Assembly (NCBI GenBank): GCA_016933115.1
Contig: JAFGBL010000232.1
Span: 1-59,124, forward strand
Source: Bacteroidales bacterium
GTDB lineage: Bacteria > Bacteroidota > Bacteroidia > Bacteroidales > JAADJA01
Length of the DNA: 59,124 bases
Direction of reading: 5' to 3'
The notes under the pieces were generated by a model that worked only from the letters and a program-made list of their open reading frames with translations, ran no database searches and had not been told where the DNA came from. A program made the position numbers and the translations under genes. This document shows, in pieces, positions 41,517 through 50,136 of this stretch. Every line of letters begins with the position of its first letter. The first letter of the stretch is position 1.

Positions 41517-42782
41517 ATGCGAATATTGATCATTGCGGGTTTACTAATCTCAAGCCTGTTTCTCCAGGCGCAGGATACCCTGAGGTTTATGCAATACAAC
41601 CTGCTCATGTACGGCAATGACTTTGGAGGGTGCAACCAGTCGAACAACAATCTGAACGACAAAAACCAATACCTCAATAAGATCGTGGAATATTTTCGGC
41701 CAGATGTGTTGACCGTGAATGAAATTTACAAAGCAGATTATATCCATGAATATTTAATGTCGAATGCCTTGAATGTTAACGGCGTTGATTATTTTGAAAA
41801 AGGCAATCCACCCAACCTGGCCAATTCCTACATTGTGAACCAGGTTTTTTACAACAAGGAAAAACTCTCTCTGGAATCGGACATTGTGATTGAAACAGGC
41901 GTTCGGGACATCGATATCTTTAAATTGAAATACCAGCCCGCCAATTCCGGTGATCCGGTATATATCCATTGCATAGTCGCCCACCTGAAAGCCGGAAACA
42001 GTTACGAAGATGAAATAGAACGCAGCAACGAGACCAACAAGTTAATGAATTACCTGAGCAACAGCAATGCATCTGGGAATTACCTGATGATGGGCGATTT
42101 TAATGTTTATTCAAGCTCGGAGCCTGCTTTTCAGAACCTGGTGAACTATCAGAACAATGAAGTCCGCTTTTACGATCCGATCAACCGATTGGGAGAATGG
42201 AACAATTTCTATGTATTTTCGGATGTACACACCCAATCGACCCATACCGACGGCGATTGCGCCTCGGGTGGTGGGATGGACGACCGTTTTGATTTCATCC
42301 TGGCTTCGGATGAGATCATTGATGGAACCAACAAAGCAAAATATGTGCCCGGGTCGTACCGCGCCATCGGACAGGATGGGGAGCATTTCAATAAGTCGCT
42401 GCTGGATTCGCCTCAGAATACAACTGTTCCGGTGGGTGTTCTGAACGCATTGTACGGCATGTCGGATCACCTTCCGGTTGTACTTGAACTGGCAGTCGGT
42501 GACAATGTGGGGATTTCACAAATAAATAACAAGGATTTCCGGGTATCGATCCTAAATCCTGTTTCCGACGGAATTGAATTACGGATTAAATCCAGTAAAC
42601 CTGTTCAACTGAATTTGGCTATCGTAAACTTGCAGGGACAAACTCTCACTCAGGAATTTTACGAGGGGCAGGGAACAGGTATTAAAAAACTAAGTATTTA
42701 CGGACTGCCTAAAGGAATCTACTTCCTCATCGTGAAGGACCGGAAAAAAGGATCATCCGCAATGAAATTCATGAAGTTCTAG
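41517..42782 (+). CDS. secreted endonuclease/exonuclease/phosphatase-like protein with T9SS domain
   Basis: From ATG 41517 the product is 421 aa with signal peptide MRILIIAGLLISSLFLQAQ. The EEP fold covers about 20-325: LRFMQYNLLMYGN, DVLTVNEIY (metal Glu), IVAHLKAG (His), LMMGDFNVYSSSE (GDFN), DDRFDFILASD and a C-terminal SDHLPVVLEL (catalytic His). These motifs fit a metal-dependent nuclease or phosphatase acting outside the cell. The C-terminal 85 residues (RVSILNPVSDGIELRI ... GIYFLIVKDRKKG) are a T9SS type A domain. Its 3' end overlaps the convergent DUF2784 gene by 14 nt. Confidence 0.85.
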   Translation: MRILIIAGLLISSLFLQAQDTLRFMQYNLLMYGNDFGGCNQSNNNLNDKNQYLNKIVEYFRPDVLTVNEIYKADYIHEYLMSNALNVNGVDYFEKGNPPNLANSYIVNQVFYNKEKLSLESDIVIETGVRDIDIFKLKYQPANSGDPVYIHCIVAHLKAGNSYEDEIERSNETNKLMNYLSNSNASGNYLMMGDFNVYSSSEPAFQNLVNYQNNEVRFYDPINRLGEWNNFYVFSDVHTQSTHTDGDCASGGGMDDRFDFILASDEIIDGTNKAKYVPGSYRAIGQDGEHFNKSLLDSPQNTTVPVGVLNALYGMSDHLPVVLELAVGDNVGISQINNKDFRVSILNPVSDGIELRIKSSKPVQLNLAIVNLQGQTLTQEFYEGQGTGIKKLSIYGLPKGIYFLIVKDRKKGSSAMKFMKF

Positions 42783-43143
42783 AAATTCTGTCTTTCAGGT
42801 TCAAAATAATCGATAATACCAATACCAAAAGGTAAAAGAACAGGGTCAAACGGTCAACCCAAAAAGTTGAAAAATCTATTCCTGTAAATCTTTCAAGCAG
42901 GAATTCGATATAAGAAGGTGGAAGGTTATGTTTCCCCAAATGTTGAAGTACCTGCCAGTGCCAGTCGGTGAACGGGCAATAACCGAATCCGTAAAAAATT
43001 CCTAAAATTGTCCAGGATGCCCCGGTAATCAACAACAGGGTCAGATTCAAAAGTCGTGTTTTTCTCCAGATCCATCCCGTTAAGTTAAACAAGATCAAAA
43101 GGGGATGAAAAACCGTAAAAAATATGTCTAATATTTTGAACAT
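42769..43143 (-). CDS. DUF2784 family small membrane protein
   Basis: This 124-aa protein has about four hydrophobic segments (FFTVFHPLLILFNLTGW, LLLITGASWTILGIFY, a weak one, and LTLFFYLLVLVLSIIL). The diagnostic block is GFGYCPFTDWHWQVL followed by LPPSYIEFLLERFTG, which I recognise from DUF2784. Function is unknown. It is convergent with, and overlaps by 14 nt, the nuclease-like gene, and is divergent from sucA. Confidence 0.75.
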   Translation of the reverse strand: MFKILDIFFTVFHPLLILFNLTGWIWRKTRLLNLTLLLITGASWTILGIFYGFGYCPFTDWHWQVLQHLGKHNLPPSYIEFLLERFTGIDFSTFWVDRLTLFFYLLVLVLSIILNLKDRISRTS

Positions 43144-43188
43144 TTGCCTTCCGATCGCATTATATAATGACAGATAATGATTAATTAG

Positions 43189-43196
43189 TAATTTTG
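43189..43196 (+). promoter_or_regulatory. -7 box for sucA
   Basis: TAATTTTG followed by CACC fits TAnnTTTGc and would give a leader of about 20 nt. No TTG at -33 was found. Confidence 0.45.
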
Positions 43197-43221
43197 CACC
43201 TCAATAGACAAAATAGTTTGT

Positions 43222-46065
43222 ATGGATAAATTTTCCTGGTTAAACAGTGGCGATCCATCCCAGATTGAGGAGTTATTTCAAAACTACAAAAAGAATCCCG
43301 CTTCTGTTGACGAAAGTTGGCAAAAATTCTTTGAGGGTTTCGAATTTGCACGAACTGATTACTCCAGCCAGAAAGGGGAACCCGAGCTTTATCCTTCCGA
43401 GTTTAAGGTAATCAGCCTGATTAACGGATACCGTCAACGGGGCCACTTGTTTACAAAAACAAACCCGGTTCGTACCCGACGAAAATATTCACCTACGTTA
43501 GCTATTGAAAATTTCGGCCTGACCGAATCCGACCTTAACAAGGAATTTCAGGCTGGAAGTGAAATTGGAATTGGTACGGCCAAATTAGTAGATATCATCG
43601 CTCACCTGGAAGATACTTATTGCCAGTCAGTAGGAGTGGAATACCTGTACATCCGAGAGCCAAGAGTTATTTCCTGGTTCAAGGAACAGATGGAAAAAAC
43701 CAAAAACAGTTACGCATTTACACTGGCTGACAGAAAATACATTTTCAAGCATTTGAGCCGTGCTGTTCTGTTTGAGAAGTTTATCCATAAAAAATTTCCG
43801 GGACAAAAAAGATTTTCATTGGAAGGAGCCGAAACCCTGATCCCGGCCCTGGATGCCATCATGGAAAAAGGGGCCGAACTGGGGACTAAGGAATTCATTA
43901 TCGGAATGCCTCACCGGGGCCGGCTGAATGTTCTGGCCAACATCATGAAAAAACCTTTCCACAATATTTTCAGTGAATTTGAAGGAAAGGAATATGAGGA
44001 CGAATCGCTATTGGGAGATGTTAAATACCACCTCGGATTTGTATCGGACAGGGAAACAACAACAGGGAAAAAGGTAAAGCTGACGTTGTCGCCCAATCCT
44101 TCGCACCTTGAAGCAGTCGACCCGGTTGTTCAGGGTATTGCACGGGCAAAAATCGACCAGGAATATAACAACGACTATGACAAGGTCTGTCCGATCCTGA
44201 TCCATGGAGATGCATCCATTGCCGGCCAGGGAATTGTTTACGAAGTGGTGCAGATGTCAGGGCTTTCAGGTTATAAAACCGGTGGCACGGTTCACCTGGT
44301 GATCAACAACCAGGTAGGGTTTACCACTAACTACCTGGATGCCAGAACAAGTACCTATTGTACGGATGTCGCCAAAACCATCCTGGCTCCGGTGTTTCAT
44401 GTAAACGGTGACGATGCCGAAGCCGTTGTTTACACCATCCAATTAGCCATGGAATACCGGGCTAAATTCAACAACGATGTGTTTATAGATATTCTGTGTT
44501 ACAGGAAATACGGCCACAACGAAGGTGATGAGCCCCGGTTCACCCAACCCCTCCTTTATAAGATCATCGAAAACCATCCCGATCCCATGCAAATTTATAG
44601 GGAAAAATTGACTGAACTGGGAATCATCAGCAAAAAGGAAGCTGAAGCAATTGCTGAAAATATCTATGAAGTATTTGAAAAGAATCTTGCCGAATCCAAA
44701 CAAACAGAAAAGGTAAACATAACCTTCATACAGGACAAATGGAAAGGCATACGAAAGGCTAAAAGCGAAGATTTCGAATCTTCGCCCAAAACAGGGGTCG
44801 AACGAAAAAAACTACTGGACTTAGGGAAAAAACTGGCGGTTGTTCCCAAAGATTTAAAATTGTTCCGTAAGATCATCCGTTTGCAGGAATCGAGGATGGA
44901 AATGGTAGAAAAAGGTGAATTTGACTGGGCCATGGGAGAACTTTTGGCTTATGCCACTTTGCTGGATGAGGGAGTCAGGGTGCGACTTAGCGGCCAGGAT
45001 TCCGCCAGGGGTACTTTTTCGCACAGGCATTCGGTATTGCGAATTGAAGACTCGGAAGAAGAGTTTGTCCCGCTTCATCATCTCAGTAAAAAACAAGCCA
45101 AATTTGAAGTGTATAATTCACCCCTTTCAGAATATGGTGTTTTGGGATTTGAATACGGATATTCATGCCTCACACCCGAAAGCCTGACCATCTGGGAGGC
45201 TCAATTCGGTGATTTTAACAATGGCGGCCAAATAATTTTTGATCAATTCCTTAGCAGTGCTGAAGATAAATGGAATGTGATGAACGACCTGGTTATCTTT
45301 TTACCGCATGGGTTCGAAGGACAGGGGCCTGAACATTCAAGCGCCAGGATGGAACGGTTTTTAACACTTTGTGCCGAAAATAATATGCAGATTGTCAATT
45401 GTACCACACCGGCTAATTTGTTCCATACGCTAAGAAGGCAGTTTTACAGGCCTTTCCGAAAGCCAATGATCATATTTACTCCTAAAAGCCTCTTGAGGCA
45501 TGCAAGGTGTACATCAAAAACGGAAGATTTTACCACAGGCGGATTTAAAGAGGTGATAGACGATGATACTGCCGACCCGCAAAAAATAGCCAAACTTGTT
45601 TTCTGTAACGGTAAGGTTTATTACGATCTGCTGGAAGAAAAAGAGAAACTTAAAAACGAAAACATTGCCCTTATCCGTGTTGAACAGCTTTATCCACTTC
45701 CCAAGAAACAGATCAGCGATTTGATCGCAAAGTATAAAAATGCCGATGTTATGCTTTGGGTGCAGGAAGAGCCTTACAATATGGGGGCATGGCCATTTAT
45801 TCACTTGGAACTGCACGACCTCCCGCTGAAGGTGATTGCCAGGCCGGCTAGCGGAAGCCCGGCTACCGGTTCAAGCAAATTCCACTTTATTACGCAACGG
45901 AAAATCATTGAAAAGACATTCCATGAATGTATCTGCCCAAATATTGACAAGGAATGTAAGATGGTTTGCATCGGAAACCGCTGGAAATCTTTCGAGGAAG
46001 AACTCGAATCGCTGAAAGTCGATATGATTGATAGTAAAACAATATCTGCTGAAAAAAGCATATAA
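43222..46065 (+). CDS. sucA: 2-oxoglutarate dehydrogenase E1 component
   Basis: The 947-aa thiamine-diphosphate enzyme decarboxylates 2-oxoglutarate and transfers the succinyl group to the lipoyl arm of E2. The N-terminus (FSWLNSGDPSQIEELFQNYKKNP) is the E2-binding segment. Conserved blocks are GMPHRGRLNVLANI, YHLGF, LSPNPSHLEAVDPVVQG, the ThDP motif GDASIAGQGIVYE...NNQVGFTT, YRKYGHNEGDEP, HRHSVL, FLPHGFEGQGPEHSSAR and a C-terminal RPASGSPATGSSKFH. Length and motifs are standard. It is followed by the E2 gene after 324 nt with a separate promoter. E3 (lpd) is not in the window. Confidence 0.97.
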   Translation: MDKFSWLNSGDPSQIEELFQNYKKNPASVDESWQKFFEGFEFARTDYSSQKGEPELYPSEFKVISLINGYRQRGHLFTKTNPVRTRRKYSPTLAIENFGLTESDLNKEFQAGSEIGIGTAKLVDIIAHLEDTYCQSVGVEYLYIREPRVISWFKEQMEKTKNSYAFTLADRKYIFKHLSRAVLFEKFIHKKFPGQKRFSLEGAETLIPALDAIMEKGAELGTKEFIIGMPHRGRLNVLANIMKKPFHNIFSEFEGKEYEDESLLGDVKYHLGFVSDRETTTGKKVKLTLSPNPSHLEAVDPVVQGIARAKIDQEYNNDYDKVCPILIHGDASIAGQGIVYEVVQMSGLSGYKTGGTVHLVINNQVGFTTNYLDARTSTYCTDVAKTILAPVFHVNGDDAEAVVYTIQLAMEYRAKFNNDVFIDILCYRKYGHNEGDEPRFTQPLLYKIIENHPDPMQIYREKLTELGIISKKEAEAIAENIYEVFEKNLAESKQTEKVNITFIQDKWKGIRKAKSEDFESSPKTGVERKKLLDLGKKLAVVPKDLKLFRKIIRLQESRMEMVEKGEFDWAMGELLAYATLLDEGVRVRLSGQDSARGTFSHRHSVLRIEDSEEEFVPLHHLSKKQAKFEVYNSPLSEYGVLGFEYGYSCLTPESLTIWEAQFGDFNNGGQIIFDQFLSSAEDKWNVMNDLVIFLPHGFEGQGPEHSSARMERFLTLCAENNMQIVNCTTPANLFHTLRRQFYRPFRKPMIIFTPKSLLRHARCTSKTEDFTTGGFKEVIDDDTADPQKIAKLVFCNGKVYYDLLEEKEKLKNENIALIRVEQLYPLPKKQISDLIAKYKNADVMLWVQEEPYNMGAWPFIHLELHDLPLKVIARPASGSPATGSSKFHFITQRKIIEKTFHECICPNIDKECKMVCIGNRWKSFEEELESLKVDMIDSKTISAEKSI

Positions 46066-46389
46066 AATTAAATTCTAAACAACATCTTGTGCGTGCTAAC
46101 ATTTATTATGAGGTTTTTATAACTCTTTGTGTCCTGGAGTTTTTGTGACCTTAAAAATTTAATCACAAAACACTAAGAAACATCAGGTTTTACGAAATGA
46201 AACATATTAAAGCAGGATTTACAATTATGGTAATTTAAACTATAAGAAAATTTTAAATTATATTAGGTCTCAATATTGATGGCCGCAAAAATTAGTTACT
46301 TGTTTATGGTTGTTGAATGCTTAATTTTGTTAAATATTTTACCGATGGTATCCCTTCGGGAGGATTTTAGATTTAGAAATTAAAAAATT
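46066..46389. other. spacer between E1 and E2 genes
   Basis: The 324-nt, very AT-rich spacer has no ORF of coding character. It holds the E2 promoter (46300-46329) and, in the E2 leader, a tiny hairpin TCCC-ttc-GGGA followed by GGAT (46351-46364) that includes GGAGG. This is 26 nt from the start codon, too far to act as a Shine-Dalgarno site. Confidence 0.5.
46300..46329 (+). promoter_or_regulatory. sucB promoter (TTG-N19-TAATTTTG)
   Basis: TTG (46300-46302), 19 nt, then TAATTTTG (46322-46329): an exact consensus at the preferred spacing. Transcription would start near 46335, giving a leader of about 55 nt. It allows E2 and nadB to be expressed independently of E1. Confidence 0.65.
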
Positions 46390-47724
46390 ATGATAGAAAT
46401 AAAAGTTCCTTCACCGGGTGAGTCGATCACCGAAGTTCAGATAGCCAACTGGTTGGTGAGTGATGGTGATTTCGTGGAAAAGGACCAGGAAATCGTTGAA
46501 ATCGATTCTGACAAGGCAACACTCAGCATCAGTGCCGAGGAAGACGGCAAGATAAATATTCAGGTCAGGGAAGGTGAAACAGTTGAAGTCGGGGCCGTCA
46601 TTGCGAAAATCGACACCAGTGTGAAGGGCGAAGCCAAAAAACCGGAAACCGGGGAGAAGAAACAAGAAACAAGTGAAAAAAAACAAGTAAAGGAAACGCC
46701 AGAGGAGAAGAAGGCTGAACCTGAAGAAAAAAAACAAGAACCAGGTGAAAAGAAGCAAGAGCCAGGTGAAAAGAAACAAGATCCAGGTGAAAAGAAACAA
46801 GTTGGAGAGCAGTCAGATGCCGGTTTGAATATTTCTCCTCTGGCGAAAAAGCTGATGCAGGAAAACAATGTTTCGGAAACCGATTTCGTCAATTTCCTCA
46901 AAAGTTACCGCATTGGTAAGAAAGATGTTGAATTCTACCTTTCGAATAAGGAAACCACTTCCTCGGCATCGGCTACTTCAACATGGGGTGGAACCCGCGA
47001 TTCGGAACGAAAAAAAATGAGCACCCTCCGCTTAAAAGTTTCCGAAAGACTAGTGGCGGTGAAAAATGAAACCGCCATGCTCACCACGTTCAACGAAGTG
47101 AACATGACACCGATTTTTGAAATCCGGAAAAAATACAAAGATATTTTTAAGGAAAAATTCGGAGTATCATTGGGATTCATGTCGTTTTTTACAAAGGCTG
47201 TGACCGAGGCCCTGAATATCGTTCCGGGTGTAAATGCCCAGTTGGATGGCAATGAAATTGTGTATCACAATTATGCCGATATCGGTATTGCAGTCAGTTC
47301 ACCCAAAGGCCTTATGGTTCCTGTCCTCCGTAACGCAGAGCAAATGAGCTTTGCTGAAATTGAACTCAATATAAAGGAACTGGCCAATAAGGCAAGAACC
47401 AATAAAATTACCATCGATGAGATGACAGGTGGTACATTCACAATTACAAACGGTGGAGTATTCGGCAGCATGCTTTCCACACCAATCATCAATCCGCCCC
47501 AAGGGGCCATACTTGGTATGCACAACATCGTTGATCGGCCCATTGCAGTGAACGGGAAAGTAGAAATCCATCCCATCATGTATGTTGCCCTTTCTTACGA
47601 TCACCGCATTATCGACGGAAGGGAATCGGTCACTTTTCTGTTGAATGTTAAGGAAATGCTGGAAAACCCGACGAAGATGCTGTTTGGGGAGAAAGAGCCG
47701 GTGGAAGGATTACTGGGATTATAA
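46390..47724 (+). CDS. sucB: dihydrolipoyllysine succinyltransferase (2-oxoglutarate dehydrogenase E2)
   Basis: The 444-aa core enzyme has a lipoyl domain (1-77; lipoyl Lys 42 in [10 protein letters not shown]), a long charged linker of about 60 residues rich in Glu, Lys and Pro with near-exact repeats (PGEKKQE), an E3-binding domain (about 147-180; [14 protein letters not shown]), and the catalytic domain with the C-terminal [13 protein letters not shown] (His/Asp pair). It transfers succinyl to CoA. The linker repeats are also DNA repeats (see 46741-46803). nadB starts 10 nt downstream. Confidence 0.96.
   Translation: MIEIKVPSPGESITEVQIANWLVSDGDFVEKDQEIVEIDSDKATLSISAEEDGKINIQVREGETVEVGAVIAKIDTSVKGEAKKPETGEKKQETSEKKQVKETPEEKKAEPEEKKQEPGEKKQEPGEKKQDPGEKKQVGEQSDAGLNISPLAKKLMQENNVSETDFVNFLKSYRIGKKDVEFYLSNKETTSSASATSTWGGTRDSERKKMSTLRLKVSERLVAVKNETAMLTTFNEVNMTPIFEIRKKYKDIFKEKFGVSLGFMSFFTKAVTEALNIVPGVNAQLDGNEIVYHNYADIGIAVSSPKGLMVPVLRNAEQMSFAEIELNIKELANKARTNKITIDEMTGGTFTITNGGVFGSMLSTPIINPPQGAILGMHNIVDRPIAVNGKVEIHPIMYVALSYDHRIIDGRESVTFLLNVKEMLENPTKMLFGEKEPVEGLLGL
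46741..46803 (+). repeat. three tandem 21-nt repeats in the E2 linker
   Basis: CCAGGTGAAAAGAARCAAGAK occurs three times in a row (46741, 46762, 46783), differing at one to three positions, and codes [21 protein letters not shown]. Degenerate copies (EEKKQE, GEKKQE, SEKKQ) precede them. Multiples of three keep the frame, so copy number could vary between strains and change linker length. Confidence 0.9.
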
Positions 47725-47734
47725 TAAAATAAAA

Positions 47735-49324
47735 ATGCAAAAGAAAGTCGATTTCCTGGTTATCGGGTCCGGTATTGCCGGCCTCAGCTTTGCGATCAAA
47801 GTGGCAGATCATGGCAAGGTATGCATTGTAACAAAGGATAAAGTTGAAGAAACAGCCACCAAATATGCACAAGGCGGCATTGCGGCTGTGATGTACCCGC
47901 CGGATACCCACGAAAAGCATATCCGCGACACCCTTATTGCCGGAGATGACCTGAATAACGAAGAGATAGTCAGGATCACCATCACCGAATCAACTGACCG
48001 GGTTCAGGAATTGATTGACTGGGGTACCGAATTCGACAAGGAAGCTTCGGGGAAATATGAACTGGCTAAGGAAGGCGGCCATTCTGAGTTCAGGGTATTG
48101 CACCACAAGGACAGTACCGGGGCTGAGATCGTCAGGGCATTGGTGAAAAAAGCCCAAAATCATCCGAACATTGAAATCCTTGAAAATCATTTTGCCATCG
48201 AAGTGCTGACCCAGCACCAGTTGGGTATGGGTGTATCAAGGGGAACAGCGGGGATACAGTGCTACGGGGCTTATGTCCTCAGCCCCGATTCGGGTGAGGT
48301 CATGACCATCCTATCAAAAATTACCCTGTTGGCAACCGGAGGTGCCGGAAATGTTTATAACACAACCACAAATCCCGATATTGCCACAGGTGATGGCGTT
48401 GCCATGGCTTTTAGGGCAAAAGGCATTATCGAAAACATGGAGTTCGTCCAGTTCCATCCCACTTCACTTTATAATGCGAATGAACGCCCATCCTTTTTGA
48501 TTACTGAAGCTTTGAGAGGTTTTGGTGCCATCCTGAAAACAAGGAAAGGAGTTGAGTTCATGCAGAAATATGATGAGCGGGAATCGCTGGCGCCAAGGGA
48601 TATAGTGGCCCGGGCCATCGATACGGAAATGAAACTGAGTGGTGATGAATATGTTTACCTCGATGCCCGCCACCTGAATAAAAATGATCTGATCGAACAT
48701 TTCCCGACCATTTATGCCAAGTGCCTTACCATAGGGATCGATATCACCAAGGATATGATCCCGGTTGTACCGGCTGCCCATTATATGTGCGGGGGGATCA
48801 AGGTGGATAAAAATGCCAGGTCATCAATCGAAAACCTTTTTGCATCCGGCGAGTGTGCATCCACCGGATTACACGGAGCCAACCGGCTGGCATCCAATTC
48901 CCTGCTCGAATCTGCCGTATTTTCACACCGCGCTGCAATGGACGCCCTTGAAAAAGTGAAATCCATTAGCTATTGCGAAAAAATCCCTGACTGGGATGCA
49001 GAGGGAACGGTTCTGAATGAAGAGATGATCCTAATCACCCAAACTACCCGGGAACTTCAATCCATCATGTCGAATTATGTGGGGATTGTGCGGTCGGATT
49101 TACGACTGCAAAGAGCACTGGACAGGCTGGAGATCATCTATCGGGAAACGGAAGAACTATATAATAAATCCATTATCAGTGTTCAGATCTGCGAATTGAG
49201 AAATTTGATTAACATCGCGTACCTTATCATCAAAATGGCTCAATTGCGGAAAGAGAGCCGCGGATTGCATTACTCGATTGATTATCCCGAAAAGGCTCCT
49301 ATGAAAATGAATTCCAGAAGATGA
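47735..49324 (+). CDS. nadB: L-aspartate oxidase
   Basis: The 529-aa FAD enzyme oxidises aspartate to iminoaspartate, the first step of de novo NAD synthesis. The ORF track starts at a TTG inside sucB; the ATG at 47735 (MQKKVDFLVIGSGIAGLSFA) is the real start. Motifs: GSGIAGLSFAI (FAD), YAQGGIAAV, GHSEFRVLHHKD, LATGGAGNVY, EFVQFHPTSLY, HYMCGGI and GLHGANRLASNSLLES. A C-terminal helical domain follows. nadA and nadC are not in the window. It sits 10 nt after sucB, probably on the same message. Confidence 0.95.
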   Translation: MQKKVDFLVIGSGIAGLSFAIKVADHGKVCIVTKDKVEETATKYAQGGIAAVMYPPDTHEKHIRDTLIAGDDLNNEEIVRITITESTDRVQELIDWGTEFDKEASGKYELAKEGGHSEFRVLHHKDSTGAEIVRALVKKAQNHPNIEILENHFAIEVLTQHQLGMGVSRGTAGIQCYGAYVLSPDSGEVMTILSKITLLATGGAGNVYNTTTNPDIATGDGVAMAFRAKGIIENMEFVQFHPTSLYNANERPSFLITEALRGFGAILKTRKGVEFMQKYDERESLAPRDIVARAIDTEMKLSGDEYVYLDARHLNKNDLIEHFPTIYAKCLTIGIDITKDMIPVVPAAHYMCGGIKVDKNARSSIENLFASGECASTGLHGANRLASNSLLESAVFSHRAAMDALEKVKSISYCEKIPDWDAEGTVLNEEMILITQTTRELQSIMSNYVGIVRSDLRLQRALDRLEIIYRETEELYNKSIISVQICELRNLINIAYLIIKMAQLRKESRGLHYSIDYPEKAPMKMNSRR

Positions 49325-49338
49325 GGAAGAAGTCCCAA

Positions 49339-49356
49339 TTCCGATAGCTATCCGAA
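49339..49356. repeat. near-palindrome TTCCGATAGCTATCCGAA
   Basis: Eight of nine positions pair around GATAGC/GCTATC. It lies just after nadB in a decayed-looking spacer and may act as a bidirectional structural element or be a small dispersed palindrome. The motif at 36466 is similar. Confidence 0.4.
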
Positions 49357-49543
49357 CAAAATACCAAATACCTAGGATCCAGATCAAAGAAAATAGAGGT
49401 TTGGAAGTATTAAATAAGATATTGGAATGGCTAACTTTATAATTGGAAAGGAATCTCGTTTCGAATTTATAATTTTGCCACTGAACCAAATTATGGGTTG
49501 AAATTGTTTGTATGTTTCAACAGCAATTACTAAAGATTTAATT

Positions 49544-50059
49544 ATGGCCCTGATCAAAAAAGTAAATGGGATTTCACCAACATTCGGAAGGAATTGCTTC
49601 CTTGCCGACAATGCTACCATTACCGGTGATGTTGTTATGGGCGACGATTGCAGTGTGTGGTTCAATGCCGTAGTGAGGGGCGATGTACATTACATCCGGA
49701 TTGGAAATAAAGTTAACATACAGGATGGGGTGATCATCCACTGCACCTATAAAAAAGCTCCGGTAAACATCGGCAACAAAGTTTCCATTGCCCATAATGC
49801 AATTATCCACGGCTGCACCATACAAGATAATGTATTGATCGGAATGGGTTCGATTTTAATGGACAATGTAGTGGTAGAAAGCAATTCGATCATTGCAGCA
49901 GGAGCCCTAGTATCCAAAGGGACTGTGGTTGAATCGGGAAGTGTTTATGCAGGTGTTCCGGCCAAAAAGATCAAATCGGTGGACGTGGAATTGCTGGAGG
50001 GAGAGATCAACCGAATTGCCGATAGTTATTGTATGTATGCCAGTTGGTATAAAGAATAG
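49544..50059 (+). CDS. gamma-class carbonic anhydrase family protein
   Basis: The 171-aa left-handed beta-helix protein (ATG 49544, MALIKKVNGISP; the ORF-track TTG adds 12 residues) has hexapeptide repeats (NATITGDVVMGDDCSVWFNAVVRGDV). All three zinc His are present: IIHCT, SIAHNAIIHG. This argues for an active gamma-carbonic anhydrase-like metalloenzyme or a close relative (YrdA/PaaY type). The end GVPAKKIKSVD is typical. It is followed by the deacetylase gene after about 77 nt. Confidence 0.88.
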   Translation: MALIKKVNGISPTFGRNCFLADNATITGDVVMGDDCSVWFNAVVRGDVHYIRIGNKVNIQDGVIIHCTYKKAPVNIGNKVSIAHNAIIHGCTIQDNVLIGMGSILMDNVVVESNSIIAAGALVSKGTVVESGSVYAGVPAKKIKSVDVELLEGEINRIADSYCMYASWYKE

Positions 50060-50136
50060 TTTGAAGTTCGAAGTTTGAAGTTTGATAAACAAAAAAAATT
50101 AAAGATTTGAGTTTGAATTAATATTTAAATTTTTTG

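Noticed and set aside
46359-46363. GGAGG upstream of sucB as a Shine-Dalgarno site
   Set aside because: It is 26 nt from the start codon, and other genes here lack such sites.
46411-46800. 129-aa antisense ORF rich in Leu and Phe
   Set aside because: It is the shadow of the repetitive E2 linker (Glu/Lys codons read in reverse).
46741-46803. CRISPR-like direct repeats
   Set aside because: The units are contiguous with no spacers and lie in frame inside sucB.
47645-47734. Extended N-terminus of nadB
   Set aside because: It overlaps the catalytic end of sucB in another frame; the FAD motif starts right after ATG 47735.
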